From Bacillota bacterium (GTDB lineage: Bacteria > Bacillota > UBA4882 > UBA10575): a DNA stretch of 64,000 nucleotides. The position numbers and the translations under genes were made by a program. Location: the NCBI GenBank assembly GCA_012727425.1, contig JAAYHQ010000039.1:1-64000 (forward strand). The letters are read 5' to 3'. A model generated the notes under the pieces. The model saw only the letters and a list, made by a program, of their open reading frames with translations. It had not been told where the DNA came from and ran no database searches. Shown piece after piece: positions 41,790 to 50,695 of the stretch (the first letter of the stretch is position 1; each line of letters opens with the position of its first letter).

Positions 41790-41811
41790 GTCGCCGGCAG
41801 ATGACACTCGC

Positions 41812-41829
41812 GAAAAAACCGGTTTTTTC
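41812..41829. repeat. 18-bp perfect palindrome after yabE
   Basis: GAAAAAACCGGTTTTTTC, perfectly symmetrical, 22 bp after the yabE stop. It could be a weak terminator (A6-CCGG-T6) or an operator for the following response-regulator gene. Confidence 0.5.
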
Positions 41830-41911
41830 CGGTAAGCGAAGAGGAATAGATTGTCTTTCGTCGAACCAATGAATACGGAGGGAAAGCCAGGGGGGAAGGA
41901 GCGGTTTTTTG

Positions 41912-42856
41912 ATGAATCTGGACAGGGTGTTGATAGCCGAGAGCGATCCGCACCTCACTGAGATTATGGTGATCCGGCTTTCAAATGCCGGTTATCAGAT
42001 AGCCACCTGCACCCAGGGAAATGAGGTTTTGCCGAAGGCGCTTAACTTTAAACCGGGCGTTGTGATCATCGATCAACATTTATCGGATAAAGACGGGTTG
42101 GAAGTTTGCTATGAGTTAAGATTACACTCGGCCACCCGCAATGTGGGGATTATACTTTTAACCCAGGAGGAGATCAACCTGGCGGATCTGGCCGGGTTGG
42201 GTGTGCGGATTGATGCGCAGTTAACCAAGCCCTTCAAGCCAAAGGATATTTTGGCGGAAGTAAACACACTGATGGCGGACCGGCGTGCCACCACGAAGAA
42301 TTCGCTGACCGGTTTTCCCGGCTGGGATGTGATGCGGCGGGAGATTACGGAACGGATTACGGGTGGCGTCGATTGTGATCTGCTCTTTATTGATATCAAT
42401 AATTTTCGGATCTATAATCAATGTTACGGCTTTAGTGCCGGTGATGAAGCTCTCCGTTTGTTGTGCCGTTTGCTCTTGGAGGTCACCGATGAACTGGACT
42501 CTCCGGATATTTTGATCGCCCATATCCACGGTGATGATTTTGTCGTGATGTTGCCGGTGGGGACCGGTGAGCAAGTGGGCCGCACGCTGATTGACCGTTT
42601 TGACCGGGAGATCCTCGATCTTTACCTGGAAGACGACCGGGAACGGGGGGGGATGTATTTACAAAGACCCGACGGGCGTCTTGAACAATGGCCTTTGATG
42701 TCGTTGGGGGTTGCGTTGCTCAACGGCATCATCGATAAATACCGCCATCCTTTGGAAACCAAGATGGTCGGGGAAGAGCTGCTCAAACGGTTGAAGGTGC
42801 GGCCAGGCAGTAATTTGATGCGGGACCGGCCGAGGAATGGCAATTCTTCTGCTTAG
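41912..42856 (+). CDS. Response regulator with a degenerate GGDEF domain
   Basis: 314 aa: an N-terminal receiver domain (residues 1-120; acidic pocket near ESDPH, phospho-acceptor in VVIIDQHLSDKDGLEV, switch lysine in LTKPFKP) followed by a GGDEF-fold domain (about 130-300). The signature reads HGDDFVVMLP and the opening NSLTGFPGWD, so it is unlikely to make cyclic di-GMP; it may bind the nucleotide or GTP as a sensor. ATG 41912, after AAGGAG, is preferred over the TTG three bases upstream. No partner kinase is adjacent. It occupies the place between yabE and rsmA where rnmV usually lies. Confidence 0.83.
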   Translation: MNLDRVLIAESDPHLTEIMVIRLSNAGYQIATCTQGNEVLPKALNFKPGVVIIDQHLSDKDGLEVCYELRLHSATRNVGIILLTQEEINLADLAGLGVRIDAQLTKPFKPKDILAEVNTLMADRRATTKNSLTGFPGWDVMRREITERITGGVDCDLLFIDINNFRIYNQCYGFSAGDEALRLLCRLLLEVTDELDSPDILIAHIHGDDFVVMLPVGTGEQVGRTLIDRFDREILDLYLEDDRERGGMYLQRPDGRLEQWPLMSLGVALLNGIIDKYRHPLETKMVGEELLKRLKVRPGSNLMRDRPRNGNSSA

Positions 42857-42966
42857 AGGAGGGCCAATCCGTGTTTACGGCAGGAGGAGACAATTGATTG
42901 CGAAAGACCGCTTTAAGGAGAATCCATTGTGCCAAGAATAATGGAGAGGGCTGTAAATAAGGGATA

Positions 42967-43884
42967 ATGAATACCGAAGGGGATTTTCTCCTTTACCAAG
43001 TCAGGTGGTGGAAAATTACGGAAGAAAAGCGACTGAATTTGACTTCTCCCCGCCAAGTTCAGCAGTTAATGGCCAAGTACCAGGTGGTTCCCAAAAAGGG
43101 TTTGGGCCAAAATTTTTTGGCGGATGCCAATATTCTCCGCAAGATTGTGGACGCAGCGGAACTGACCGCGGCGGACGTGGTCTTGGAGGTCGGGACCGGG
43201 GTTGGCGCGTTAACTACGGCGCTTGCCCAAAGGGCCGGGCAGGTGGTTACGGTGGAAACCGACCGTACGCTCGCGCCGCTTCTGGCGGAGGTCCTGGCCG
43301 GGCGGGACAATGTGCAGCTGGTGTTTGGTGATATTTTAAAGCATGATCCGGCGGCTTTATTGCCGGCGACCACGACCGCCCCGAAAGCCGTGGCCAACTT
43401 GCCTTACTATATAACCACCCCGATCTTCTTCCACTTGTTGGAAGCCGCTGTGCCGTGGCAATGTCTGGTCTTCTTGGTGCAAAAAGAAGTGGCCGACCGG
43501 ATGGTCGCGCCGCCTGGGAACAAAGCATACGGCGCCCTCTCGGTAATGATCCAGTTGTCTTGCCATGTTGAACTGGTCGGGATTGTACCGCCGACGGTCT
43601 TTATCCCAAGGCCAAAGGTCCGGTCGGCGATTGTTAAACTGATCCCGCGACCAAGGAAGTCTTCCCCTGATACCGAGGCTTGTCTCTCCCTGCTGGTGCG
43701 GGCTGTTTTTTCTTCGCGCCGCAAAAAGCTTCATAATTCCCTCCAGCCGATCTATTCCCAACTGGGGGGCGAAGCAAAGGTGATGGCTGCCCTCAAAACC
43801 CTGGGGCTTGATCCGGATCAAAGGGGAGAGACCCTTGCGCCGACGGAGTTTTATGCTTTAGCTGAATACTGTGGAAAGAACTAG
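42967..43884 (+). CDS. rsmA: 16S rRNA dimethyladenosine transferase
   Basis: Dimethylates A1518 and A1519 in helix 45 of 16S rRNA (KsgA). SAM site: KKGLGQNFLADANILRKIV, VLEVGTGVGALTTAL and VETDRTL; the catalytic NLPYYITTPIFFHLL follows, with QKEVADRM and the C-terminal helical domain. The family usually begins about 20 residues before LGQNFL, so the first 25 residues here may be extra: ATG 42967 has a weak site, and TTG 43041 is an alternative. Gene order yabE-x-rsmA matches Firmicutes. Confidence 0.96.
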   Translation: MNTEGDFLLYQVRWWKITEEKRLNLTSPRQVQQLMAKYQVVPKKGLGQNFLADANILRKIVDAAELTAADVVLEVGTGVGALTTALAQRAGQVVTVETDRTLAPLLAEVLAGRDNVQLVFGDILKHDPAALLPATTTAPKAVANLPYYITTPIFFHLLEAAVPWQCLVFLVQKEVADRMVAPPGNKAYGALSVMIQLSCHVELVGIVPPTVFIPRPKVRSAIVKLIPRPRKSSPDTEACLSLLVRAVFSSRRKKLHNSLQPIYSQLGGEAKVMAALKTLGLDPDQRGETLAPTEFYALAEYCGKN

Positions 43885-43929
43885 AAAACTAGGCCGAGGA
43901 CTTAGGGTTTTACTGAAAAGAGGATGAAG

Positions 43930-44400
43930 ATGAACTTTATCAGCCCAAGCAAAGGACGGCTCAGTTTCAACCAGATGTTCCGGGACCTCCTTGCCTACAT
44001 TGACGAACACCCCGATGATACCTATAAGATGATTGTCGGCACCGACTCGCAGGAGCGGGTGGATGTTTATTATGTGACCGCGGTGATTATCCTGCGGGAA
44101 GGGAAGGGTGGACGCTTTTATTACACCAAGGAACGGCAGCGGGGCAAGCTCTCCATGAAGCAACGGATCTTTTTGGAGGCGGCCCGCAGTTTAGAGGTGG
44201 CTTCCAGGTTGGCCGGGAAGTTTATGGCGGTCGGCAAAACCGATTTAAATATCGAGATCCACCTGGATGTGGGGCAACAAGGCAAAACCAAGGAGATCAT
44301 CCGGGAAGTGGTGGGGATGGTTACCGGCAGCGGGTTTGACGCGCGGATCAAACCCGATTCCTACGGCGCTTCCAAGGTGGCCGATAAGTTCACCAAATAA
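43930..44400 (+). CDS. YkuK/DUF458-like ribonuclease H-like protein
   Basis: 156-aa protein of the YkuK type, predicted to have an RNase H-like fold. Visible blocks: YKMIVGTDSQERVDVYYVTAVIIL, then the helical MKQRIFLEAARSLEVA and NIEIHLDVGQQGKTKEII, ending GYGASKVADKFTK-like (here SYGASKVADKFTK). The Asp in GTDSQ and Asp in HLDVG could be metal ligands, but activity is not established. ATG 43930, with AGAGG six bases upstream, is preferred over ATG 43924. It ends 7 bp before the recA promoter. Confidence 0.8.
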   Translation: MNFISPSKGRLSFNQMFRDLLAYIDEHPDDTYKMIVGTDSQERVDVYYVTAVIILREGKGGRFYYTKERQRGKLSMKQRIFLEAARSLEVASRLAGKFMAVGKTDLNIEIHLDVGQQGKTKEIIREVVGMVTGSGFDARIKPDSYGASKVADKFTK

Positions 44401-44406
44401 TCGTGA

Positions 44407-44454
44407 TTGACACTTTTGTCCTCTTTTGCTATACTCAAGGCGAACAAATGTTTG
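44407..44454 (+). promoter_or_regulatory. recA promoter with LexA (SOS) box
   Basis: TTGACA (44407-44412), 17 bp, TATACT (44430-44435). The sequence CGAACAAATGTTTG (44441-44454) matches the Gram-positive LexA consensus CGAAC-n4-GTTCG with one change and lies at the transcription start, where it would block initiation until DNA damage. Confidence 0.9.
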
Positions 44455-44467
44455 GGGAGGCATAAAG

Positions 44468-45541
44468 ATGGCCGTTGATGAGAGGCAGAAAGCATTGGAG
44501 GTGGCGATCCTCCAGATCGAAAAGCAATTTGGCAAGGGTTCGATCATGCGAATGGGGGAAGCGGACACCAAGATGAACATAGATGTGATTCCAACCGGTG
44601 CGATCACTTTAGACTTGGCGCTGGGGGTGGGGGGAATTCCCCGGGGCCGCGTGATTGAGATCTTCGGACCCGAATCCTCGGGAAAAACCACCGTAGCCTT
44701 GCATATGGTGGCGGAAGCACAAAAACTGGGTGGAATTGCCGCTTTCATCGATGCGGAGCACGCGTTGGACCCTTTATACGCGCGCAAGTTGGGTGTGGAT
44801 ATCGATAATCTTTTGATCTCCCAGCCGGATACGGGGGAGCAAGCGCTGGAGATTGCCGAAGCGTTGGTCCGGAGTGGCGCGGTTGATGTGGTCGTGGTCG
44901 ACTCGGTGGCGGCGCTTACGCCCCGGGCGGAGATCGAAGGAGAGATGGGCGATTCCCATGTGGGTCTGCAGGCCCGGCTGATGTCCCAGGCTTTGCGCAA
45001 ACTGACCGGGGCGATCAGTAAATCACAGACGGTGGCGATCTTTATCAACCAAATCCGGGAGAAAGTCGGTGTGATGTTCGGGAACCCGGAAGTCACCCCG
45101 GGGGGACGAGCTTTGAAGTTCTACGCCACTATCCGGTTGGACGTCCGGCGCGTTGAGACCCTGAAACAAGGGGGCGATTTCATCGGGAACCGGACCCGGG
45201 TCAAAGTGGTGAAAAACAAGGTGGCCCCACCGTTTAAAGAAGCCGAGTTTGATATTATTTATGGGGAAGGGATCTCCAAGGTCGGCTGTATTCTCGATTT
45301 GGCCGTGGACAAGGATATTATCAGCAAGAGCGGCTCTTGGTTCTCTTATGGGGAGACCCGTTTAGGACAAGGACGGGATAATGCCGTTGAGTTTCTGAAG
45401 CAGAATCCGGAGATTTTAAACCGGGTTGAGGCTGAAATTTATGACAAATATGGGCTAAAGCGGCCGGTCAAAAAAGGGGAAGAACCCCAACAAGAGGAAG
45501 GAGCTAAGGCGGGGCAACCGGCCAAGAGTAAGCAAAAATGA
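44468..45541 (+). CDS. recA: Recombinase RecA
   Basis: 357-aa ATP-dependent strand-exchange protein and LexA co-protease. Walker [15 protein letters not shown] (near residue 68), the loop [37 protein letters not shown], and the acidic/glutamine-rich C-terminus. ATG 44468 after GGGGAGG is preferred over 44426 in the track, which lies in the promoter. An SOS box covers the promoter. recX overlaps the stop codon, giving the standard recA-recX pair. Confidence 0.98.
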   Translation: MAVDERQKALEVAILQIEKQFGKGSIMRMGEADTKMNIDVIPTGAITLDLALGVGGIPRGRVIEIFGPESSGKTTVALHMVAEAQKLGGIAAFIDAEHALDPLYARKLGVDIDNLLISQPDTGEQALEIAEALVRSGAVDVVVVDSVAALTPRAEIEGEMGDSHVGLQARLMSQALRKLTGAISKSQTVAIFINQIREKVGVMFGNPEVTPGGRALKFYATIRLDVRRVETLKQGGDFIGNRTRVKVVKNKVAPPFKEAEFDIIYGEGISKVGCILDLAVDKDIISKSGSWFSYGETRLGQGRDNAVEFLKQNPEILNRVEAEIYDKYGLKRPVKKGEEPQQEEGAKAGQPAKSKQK

Positions 45542-46002
45542 GTCCGAAACGACCGGCGCTCAGTTACGCCTTGACGCTGCTTGGGCGGCGTGATTACTCC
45601 ATCCGGGAACTGGAGCGCAAACTGGAAGGCAAAGGTTACCAACGGGACGAGATCAGGACGGCGGTGGCCCGGTTACAAGAATGGCATTATCTCGGTGATG
45701 AAACATATCTGCGCCGGCAGATCGATAAGTATCTGGCAGCGAAGAAAAGCCGGTCTTATATCCGCCAGCGGTTGCAACTGGCCGGGTTGGACCAGCAGAT
45801 GATCGAGGAGGGGCTGGCCCGTTACTATCCGCCCGCCAAGGAACGGGAGAATGTCCGGTTTTGGTGGCAAAAATGCTTTGGGGAGGCGGATTTTTCACCC
45901 CAAGATAAAAGGGCGGTGATCCGGTGGGCCCGTCGCATGTATGCGGCCGGTTTTCCGGCCGAGGAGATCCGGCCTTATCTCGACTATGATAAGGAGTCTT
46001 GA
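45538..46002 (+). CDS. recX: Regulatory protein RecX
   Basis: 154-aa modulator of RecA filaments built of three-helix repeats: [39 protein letters not shown] and a C-terminal repeat ([17 protein letters not shown]). The start ATGA overlaps the recA stop, so translation is coupled. Length and position next to recA make the call firm. The stop codon overlaps the -35 box of the rny promoter. Confidence 0.93.
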   Translation: MSPKRPALSYALTLLGRRDYSIRELERKLEGKGYQRDEIRTAVARLQEWHYLGDETYLRRQIDKYLAAKKSRSYIRQRLQLAGLDQQMIEEGLARYYPPAKERENVRFWWQKCFGEADFSPQDKRAVIRWARRMYAAGFPAEEIRPYLDYDKES

Positions 46003-46073
46003 CAGCTTTTTTCAAAAAAGATACAATTAAATTTGGAGGAGAACACCAAGAAGCCGAGTTCTTACTCGGCTTC
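45999..46073 (+). promoter_or_regulatory. rny promoter and leader hairpin
   Basis: TTGACA (45999-46004), 17 bp, TACAAT (46022-46027). The leader then forms GAAGCCGAGT-tctt-ACTCGGCTTC (46050-46073), a 10-bp perfect stem followed only by ATTTAGT. It resembles the leader hairpin of rnj and could act in autoregulation or attenuation. Confidence 0.7.
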
Positions 46074-46105
46074 ATTTAGTATTAGGTTAGTTGATAAAGG
46101 AGGTG

Positions 46106-47641
46106 TTGGGTATCGAATTTTGGTTAATTGCCTTGTTGATTCTTCTGGGGTTAGCCGGCGGTGTTGTTTTTGAAAAGCTTCGAACCGCAATGAATTTGAG
46201 GTCAGCCGAAGAAACCGCCAAAATGATATTACAAGAAGCCGAAAGGGAAGCCGAAGCAAAGAAACGGGAATCCATTCTAGAAGCGAAGGAAGAAGCCCTT
46301 CGGATTAAAAATGATTTAGACCGGGAGATCCGGGAGCGACGGAATGAGATCCAGCGGTGGGAGAAACGGATCGAGCAAAAGGAAGCGAATATCGACCGCA
46401 AAATCGAAGCGCTGGAGAAGAAGGAGGATAACCTTAATAAGAAAGAGCTTGAACTGGATAAGCTCAAGGCCGAACTGCAGGAGTTAAAACAGCAGGAACG
46501 GGAAGAACTGGAGAAGATCTCCGGCCTCACCGTCGAGCAGGCGAAAGAGTTCCTCCTGAATGAATTGAAGAAAGAACTGGCGCAGGAGATGGCGGTACGT
46601 GTCCGGGAACACGAGGCGAAGGTCAAGGAGGAAGCCGATAAGAAAGCCCGGGACATCATTGCCACGGCGATTCAGCGGTATGCGGCCGACCATGTGGCCG
46701 AAACCACGGTGTCGGTGGTGGTGTTGCCGAATGATGAGATGAAAGGGCGGATTATTGGCCGGGAAGGCCGGAATATCCGGGCGTTGGAAACCTTGACCGG
46801 AATCGATCTCATTATCGACGATACTCCCGAAGCGGTGATTCTCTCCGGTTTTGACCCGGTGCGACGGGAGATTGCACGGATTGCTTTGGAACGCTTGATC
46901 GCCGATGGCCGGATCCATCCGGCGCGCATCGAGGAGATGGTGGAAAAAGCCCGGAAGGAAGTGGAAACGGTCATCAAGGAAGAAGGGGAACAAGCCGCTA
47001 TTGAGGTGGGGATCCCCAATTTGCACCCAGAGCTAATCCGCTTGTTGGGACGGTTGAAATACCGGACCAGTTATGGACAGAACGTCTTGAAACATTCGAT
47101 TGAAGTCGCACATTTGGCCGGGATGATTGCAGCGGAATTAGGGGCCGATGTCAATGTAGCCAAAAGGGCTGGACTCCTCCATGACATTGGAAAAGCCATT
47201 GACCACGAGGTGGAAGGACCTCATGTTACGATTGGGGCTGATCTGGCGAAAAAGTACCGCGAATCGGCAGCGGTCATCCACGCCATTGCCGCCCACCACG
47301 GCGATATTGAGCCGCATACCGTCGAAGCCGTTTTGGTTCAAGCGGCGGATGCGATCTCCGCGGCCCGGCCGGGGGCCAGACGTGAGACGCTGGAGAGTTA
47401 TATCAAACGGTTGGAGCGTTTAGAGAAGATTGCCGACTCCTTTGACGGCGTTGAAAAAGCTTATGCTATCCAAGCCGGACGCGAAATCAGGATCATGGTT
47501 AAGCCGGAAAAAGTGGATGATACAGCGGCGGCCTTTATTTCGCGGGAAATTGCCAAGAAAATTGAGGCAGAATTGGAATACCCCGGACAGATTAAAGTCG
47601 TTGTGATCCGCGAGATCAGAGCGGTTGATTATGCAAAATAA
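46106..47641 (+). CDS. rny: Ribonuclease Y
   Basis: Membrane-anchored endonuclease initiating mRNA decay. N-terminal helix ([18 protein letters not shown]), a long charged coiled coil (about residues 25-190), a KH domain ([21 protein letters not shown]) and an HD domain ([18 protein letters not shown]). About 511 aa, in family range. The start is unclear: TTG 46091 lies before the strong AAAGGAGG at 46096-46103, TTG 46106 is only two bases after it, and ATC 46112 is at ideal spacing. I give 46106 as the nearest ordinary codon. It leads rny-ymdB-spoVS with an unknown gene inserted. Confidence 0.96.
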   Translation: MGIEFWLIALLILLGLAGGVVFEKLRTAMNLRSAEETAKMILQEAEREAEAKKRESILEAKEEALRIKNDLDREIRERRNEIQRWEKRIEQKEANIDRKIEALEKKEDNLNKKELELDKLKAELQELKQQEREELEKISGLTVEQAKEFLLNELKKELAQEMAVRVREHEAKVKEEADKKARDIIATAIQRYAADHVAETTVSVVVLPNDEMKGRIIGREGRNIRALETLTGIDLIIDDTPEAVILSGFDPVRREIARIALERLIADGRIHPARIEEMVEKARKEVETVIKEEGEQAAIEVGIPNLHPELIRLLGRLKYRTSYGQNVLKHSIEVAHLAGMIAAELGADVNVAKRAGLLHDIGKAIDHEVEGPHVTIGADLAKKYRESAAVIHAIAAHHGDIEPHTVEAVLVQAADAISAARPGARRETLESYIKRLERLEKIADSFDGVEKAYAIQAGREIRIMVKPEKVDDTAAAFISREIAKKIEAELEYPGQIKVVVIREIRAVDYAK

Positions 47642-47676
47642 AGGCAGTAAGCCACTGAAGTGGCTTACTTGCCTTT
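47641..47676 (+). terminator. Terminator of rny
   Basis: AAGGCA-g-TAAGCCACt-gaa-GTGGCTTA-ct-TGCCTT followed by TTCATT; a long stem directly after the stop codon. Confidence 0.8.
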
Positions 47677-47703
47677 TCATTACTATGAGAGGAATAGTGG
47701 GAA

Positions 47704-48237
47704 ATGAAAGGTGTATTTAGTCGGGACGGTGAATCCTTCACTAGCTCCATGAGTTTAATTGTTTCTTTGCTGATCCGTTACCCGGAGATTGCCACCTTGA
47801 AGTTAAACCCCGCTGACTCTAGTTTAATCTTTAGCTTTATTTTTCGGCACAAGTTTGCAGCCGAAGAAAAAAAGGCTTTTCGGGAAGAATTAAAGATGAG
47901 CCTGGAAGCCCTGGCCTTTTTGGACCAGGTTAAACCGGAGATCATCGAACTGTCGTTTAAAAAACAAGGGGCACTAACTTTTTTGGAGATTAAACGGGAT
48001 ATTGCTTCCTTTTCCCCCGATGAACTTTCATTGGCCATCAAAATCATAAACAGCCACTATGCAGACAAAGTGGTTAAAGAGGAAGAGGGCGAAACCGGGG
48101 AGGAAGATCTTCTTTTTCAAGAAGAAATGATTGCCCACATGTTGGAAGAGTTGAAGGAATTTCCACAGAAGAATGAGTTAACGGGGATTCGTGAGGAAGG
48201 CCGCGTCTTGATTTTCAATCACTCCGACCCCACCTGA
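47704..48237 (+). CDS. Hypothetical protein between rny and ymdB
   Basis: Not recognised. 177-aa soluble protein with mixed helix and strand, no membrane segment and no cysteine. The N-terminal two-thirds has alternating hydrophobic pattern (SLIVSLLIRYPEIATLKL, LIFSFIFRHKF); the C-terminal third is acidic (VVKEEEGETGEEDLLFQEE). It sits after the rny terminator and 34 bp before ymdB, so it may be transcribed with ymdB. Confidence 0.65.
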   Translation: MKGVFSRDGESFTSSMSLIVSLLIRYPEIATLKLNPADSSLIFSFIFRHKFAAEEKKAFREELKMSLEALAFLDQVKPEIIELSFKKQGALTFLEIKRDIASFSPDELSLAIKIINSHYADKVVKEEEGETGEEDLLFQEEMIAHMLEELKEFPQKNELTGIREEGRVLIFNHSDPT

Positions 48238-48271
48238 ACACAGGGCTGGGCGAGGGGAGGGGGAGCGTAGT

Positions 48272-49060
48272 TTGAAGATTATATTTTTAGGCGACATTGT
48301 GGGCCGGCCGGGACGGAGGCTGGTCAAGGCGCTACTTCCGGAGTTGATTCAGCAGTATGAACCGGATTTAACCGTCGTGAACGGGGAGAACGCCGCGGGG
48401 GGGTTTGGGCTGACCCTGGAGGTGGCGGATGAACTTTTTCACAGTGGTGTGGACGTGATTACCCTGGGTAACCACACCTGGAAACACCGGGAGATCAACC
48501 AAGTCTTCGACCGTTACAAACAGGTGTTGCGTCCCGCCAATTATCCGCCGGAGACACCGGGGGAAAGTGCCGGTTTGTTTGTGGCGAAAAACGGGTACCC
48601 AGTTGGAGTCCTTAGTCTAATGGGCCAGGTTTATTTCGAGCCGGTCCTGGATTGCCCCTTCCGTGTGGCGCAGGAGAAAGTAAGCCTCCTGAAAGAAGAA
48701 ACCCCCTATATTCTGGTGGATTTTCACGCTGAGGCCACTTCGGAAAAGATCGCCCTTGGTCACTATCTTGACGGGGCGGTCTCCGCGGTTCTGGGGACCC
48801 ATACTCATGTCGCCACCGCCGATGCGCGCGTTTTGCCCGGGGGGACCGGATACATTACCGATGTGGGGATGTGTGGACCGGTCGATTCGGTCCTGGGTGT
48901 GAAGAAGGAATTGGCAATTCAAAAGTTTATCACAAAGCGACCGGTGAAATTTGAAATTGCAAAAGGGCCGGTGGAATTGAACGGAGTCTATCTTGAGCTG
49001 GACGAAAAGGGACGGACCAAGCGGATTGACCGCATCAGTTACCTTAAAAATTTAAAATAA
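48272..49060 (+). CDS. ymdB: YmdB-type metallophosphoesterase
   Basis: 262-aa calcineurin-like phosphodiesterase with activity on 2',3'-cyclic nucleotides in B. subtilis, where it influences biofilm and motility decisions. Metal ligands: FLGDIVGRPGRR, VVNGENAAGG, TLGNHTWKH, VDFHAEATSEK, GTHTHVATAD. Start is TTG 48272 after GGAGGGGGAG. As in Bacillus it lies between rny and spoVS. An unknown gene separates it from rny. Confidence 0.95.
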   Translation: MKIIFLGDIVGRPGRRLVKALLPELIQQYEPDLTVVNGENAAGGFGLTLEVADELFHSGVDVITLGNHTWKHREINQVFDRYKQVLRPANYPPETPGESAGLFVAKNGYPVGVLSLMGQVYFEPVLDCPFRVAQEKVSLLKEETPYILVDFHAEATSEKIALGHYLDGAVSAVLGTHTHVATADARVLPGGTGYITDVGMCGPVDSVLGVKKELAIQKFITKRPVKFEIAKGPVELNGVYLELDEKGRTKRIDRISYLKNLK

Positions 49061-49072
49061 GTGATAAAATTA

Positions 49073-49104
49073 AAAGGAATTTACTGGTCGGCATAAAATA
49101 TAAT
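49073..49104 (+). promoter_or_regulatory. Possible spoVS promoter
   Basis: AAAGGAATT (49073-49081) resembles the -35 element of sigma-H promoters, and an AT-rich stretch including TATAAT (49099-49104) follows. B. subtilis spoVS is sigma-H dependent; here the -10 match (xxGAAT) is imperfect, so this is tentative. Confidence 0.35.
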
Positions 49105-49150
49105 AGATGTAGTTAACAAAGTCGACATGGTTTAGGAGGGGTATAAAGCA

Positions 49151-49411
49151 ATGGAAGTATTAAAAGTTTCGGCAAAATCAAACCCAAACTCGGTAGCCGG
49201 GGCATTAGCTGGAGTCTTACGGGAGAAGGGAGCGGCGGAAATCCAGGCGATAGGTGCTGGTGCGCTCAATCAGGCGGTAAAAGCGGTGGCCATTGCCCGT
49301 GGTTTCGTTGCGCCCAGTGGGATTGATTTGATTTGTATTCCCGCGTTTACAGACATAATGATTGAAGGACAAGAACGAACAGCGATTAAGCTAATCGTTG
49401 AACCACGCTAG
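49151..49411 (+). CDS. spoVS: Stage V sporulation protein S
   Basis: 86-aa Alba-like protein, among the most conserved small sporulation proteins; in Bacillus its loss affects coat assembly and septation. The whole sequence fits: EVLKVSAKSNPNSVAGALAG, IQAIGAGALNQAVKAVAIARG, and IDLICIPAFTDIMIEGQERT. ATG 49151 follows TTAGGAGGGG. It is the third member of the conserved rny-ymdB-spoVS order and ends in its own terminator. Confidence 0.98.
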   Translation: MEVLKVSAKSNPNSVAGALAGVLREKGAAEIQAIGAGALNQAVKAVAIARGFVAPSGIDLICIPAFTDIMIEGQERTAIKLIVEPR

Positions 49412-49435
49412 TTCTTATCCGCAACTCCGCTCGGG

Positions 49436-49466
49436 ACCTATAAATTTTTATAGGTTCTTTTTTTTG
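49436..49466 (+). terminator. Terminator of spoVS
   Basis: ACCTATAAA-tt-TTTATAGGT followed by TCTTTTTTTTT. Confidence 0.88.
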
Positions 49467-49505
49467 TATAAAGCAGCAATCAACCATGAAAAGAGGCAAG
49501 GAAAG

Positions 49506-50456
49506 ATGGAAAGGGAGTTTGGACCGGTCTTGGATGGGCACGCCGATACTTTGGTCCGGCTTGTGGAAGAGGGTGGAAGCCTGGGGCATGCTCCCCACCT
49601 CCAGTTGGATCTGTCCCGGTTAAAGAAGGCCGGGGTGGTCCTGCAGGTGCTGGCCGTCTGCGCCGCCGGGCGGTCGGAGGCCTATGCCTGGGCGCAGCGG
49701 GTGATCGCCCGGTGGCGGCAGGAATATGACCGCTGGCGGGAGCAGTTGATCTGGATCCGGTCATCGTCTGATTTTGCCGCGTGGCGCGACGGTCAGAAGA
49801 TCGGGGTGCTTCTGGCCTTGGAAGGACTGGAACCGCTGGAGGGAAAGCTTTCCCGGCTGGAAGAGTTTTATGAACAGGGGGTGCGGATGCTCTCGCTTAC
49901 TTGGAACGGGGAGAATGCTTTTGCGTGCGGGGTCGGGGTGCCAAACGATACCGGCCTCACCCGGTTGGGGAAAGCGGTGGTCAAGATGGCCGAGGAACGG
50001 GGGATGATTTTGGACCTGGCGCACCTGGGCCGGAAAAGTTTCTTTGAGCTGATCGAACGGGTCCGGCAGCCAGTCTGCGTTTCCCACGCCAATGTGGATC
50101 CGGTTCATGCGCACCCGCGTAATTTGACGGCGGAACAGATCCGCTTGGTGGCGGCCACCGGGGGCACGGTGGGGTTGACTTTTTACCCGCCCTTTATCGG
50201 GAGCGGGAACGTCAGCAGTACCGCGCTCATCCCCCATCTGGAAGCCCTAATCCAGATTGGGGGCGAGGATTGTCCGGCTTTGGGCAGTGATTTTGACGGG
50301 ATTGATTGTAGGCCATCCGATCTGCCCGATGTGACCGGCGTCCCTAATTTTCTTAGGAACTTGGCTGCCTTTGGATTCGGCCGGGAAACCATCGGGAAGG
50401 TGGCCGGGGGCAACTTTGGCCGCTTTCTTGGTACCAAATTCGCGGTAACGCGCTGA
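49506..50456 (+). CDS. Membrane-dipeptidase-like M19 peptidase
   Basis: 316-aa zinc dipeptidase of the renal dipeptidase family. Metal-binding residues appear in LDGHADTLVRL, LLALEGLEPLEG, DLAHLGRKSFFEL, PVCVSHANVDPVH and ALGSDFDGID. The family cleaves dipeptides, sometimes with D-residues, and occurs near sporulation or PQQ genes. The track starts at 49398, inside the spoVS region; ATG 49506, after CAAGGAAAG, removes that spurious part. No signal peptide, so cytoplasmic. Confidence 0.92.
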   Translation: MEREFGPVLDGHADTLVRLVEEGGSLGHAPHLQLDLSRLKKAGVVLQVLAVCAAGRSEAYAWAQRVIARWRQEYDRWREQLIWIRSSSDFAAWRDGQKIGVLLALEGLEPLEGKLSRLEEFYEQGVRMLSLTWNGENAFACGVGVPNDTGLTRLGKAVVKMAEERGMILDLAHLGRKSFFELIERVRQPVCVSHANVDPVHAHPRNLTAEQIRLVAATGGTVGLTFYPPFIGSGNVSSTALIPHLEALIQIGGEDCPALGSDFDGIDCRPSDLPDVTGVPNFLRNLAAFGFGRETIGKVAGGNFGRFLGTKFAVTR

Positions 50457-50695
50457 AAAAGGTGTTAAAAAGCCCAGAACACCTATGTCCTACCGGTTTT
50501 TACTTGGAGGAGTAACGGGGAAACAACCGAAGATCTAGGTAGTCGTCACGCTGGTGGCCGCCGCGTCCGTCACGCCGGCGATATTAGCTTTGCGAAGGGA
50601 ATTCATTTTATATAAATCAACTACAGAAGCAGTAAAGCATCGTTGTAAGGTTCAAAGCACGTGTTGCAGTTTATTTGTCGAAGGGGTGGCTGTCC
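50457..50695 (+). promoter_or_regulatory. Intergenic control region of the GNAT-spo0A pair
   Basis: No gene. A hairpin GGTGTT/AACACC sits at 50461-50483 without a T-run. A possible promoter is TTTGCG (50589-50594), 16 bp, TATAAA (50611-50616). A perfect Spo0A box, TTTGTCGAA, lies at 50674-50682, just before the GNAT start codon. Confidence 0.5.
50674..50682 (+). promoter_or_regulatory. Candidate Spo0A box upstream of GNAT-spo0A
   Basis: TTTGTCGAA matches the 0A-box consensus. It is 14-22 bases upstream of the GNAT ATG and downstream of the predicted promoter, suggesting feedback of Spo0A on its own operon. Confidence 0.55.

Noticed and set aside
49115-49130. GTCGACA upstream of spoVS as a Spo0A box
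   Set aside because: Only six of seven core bases match and GTCGAC is common in this G+C-rich DNA.
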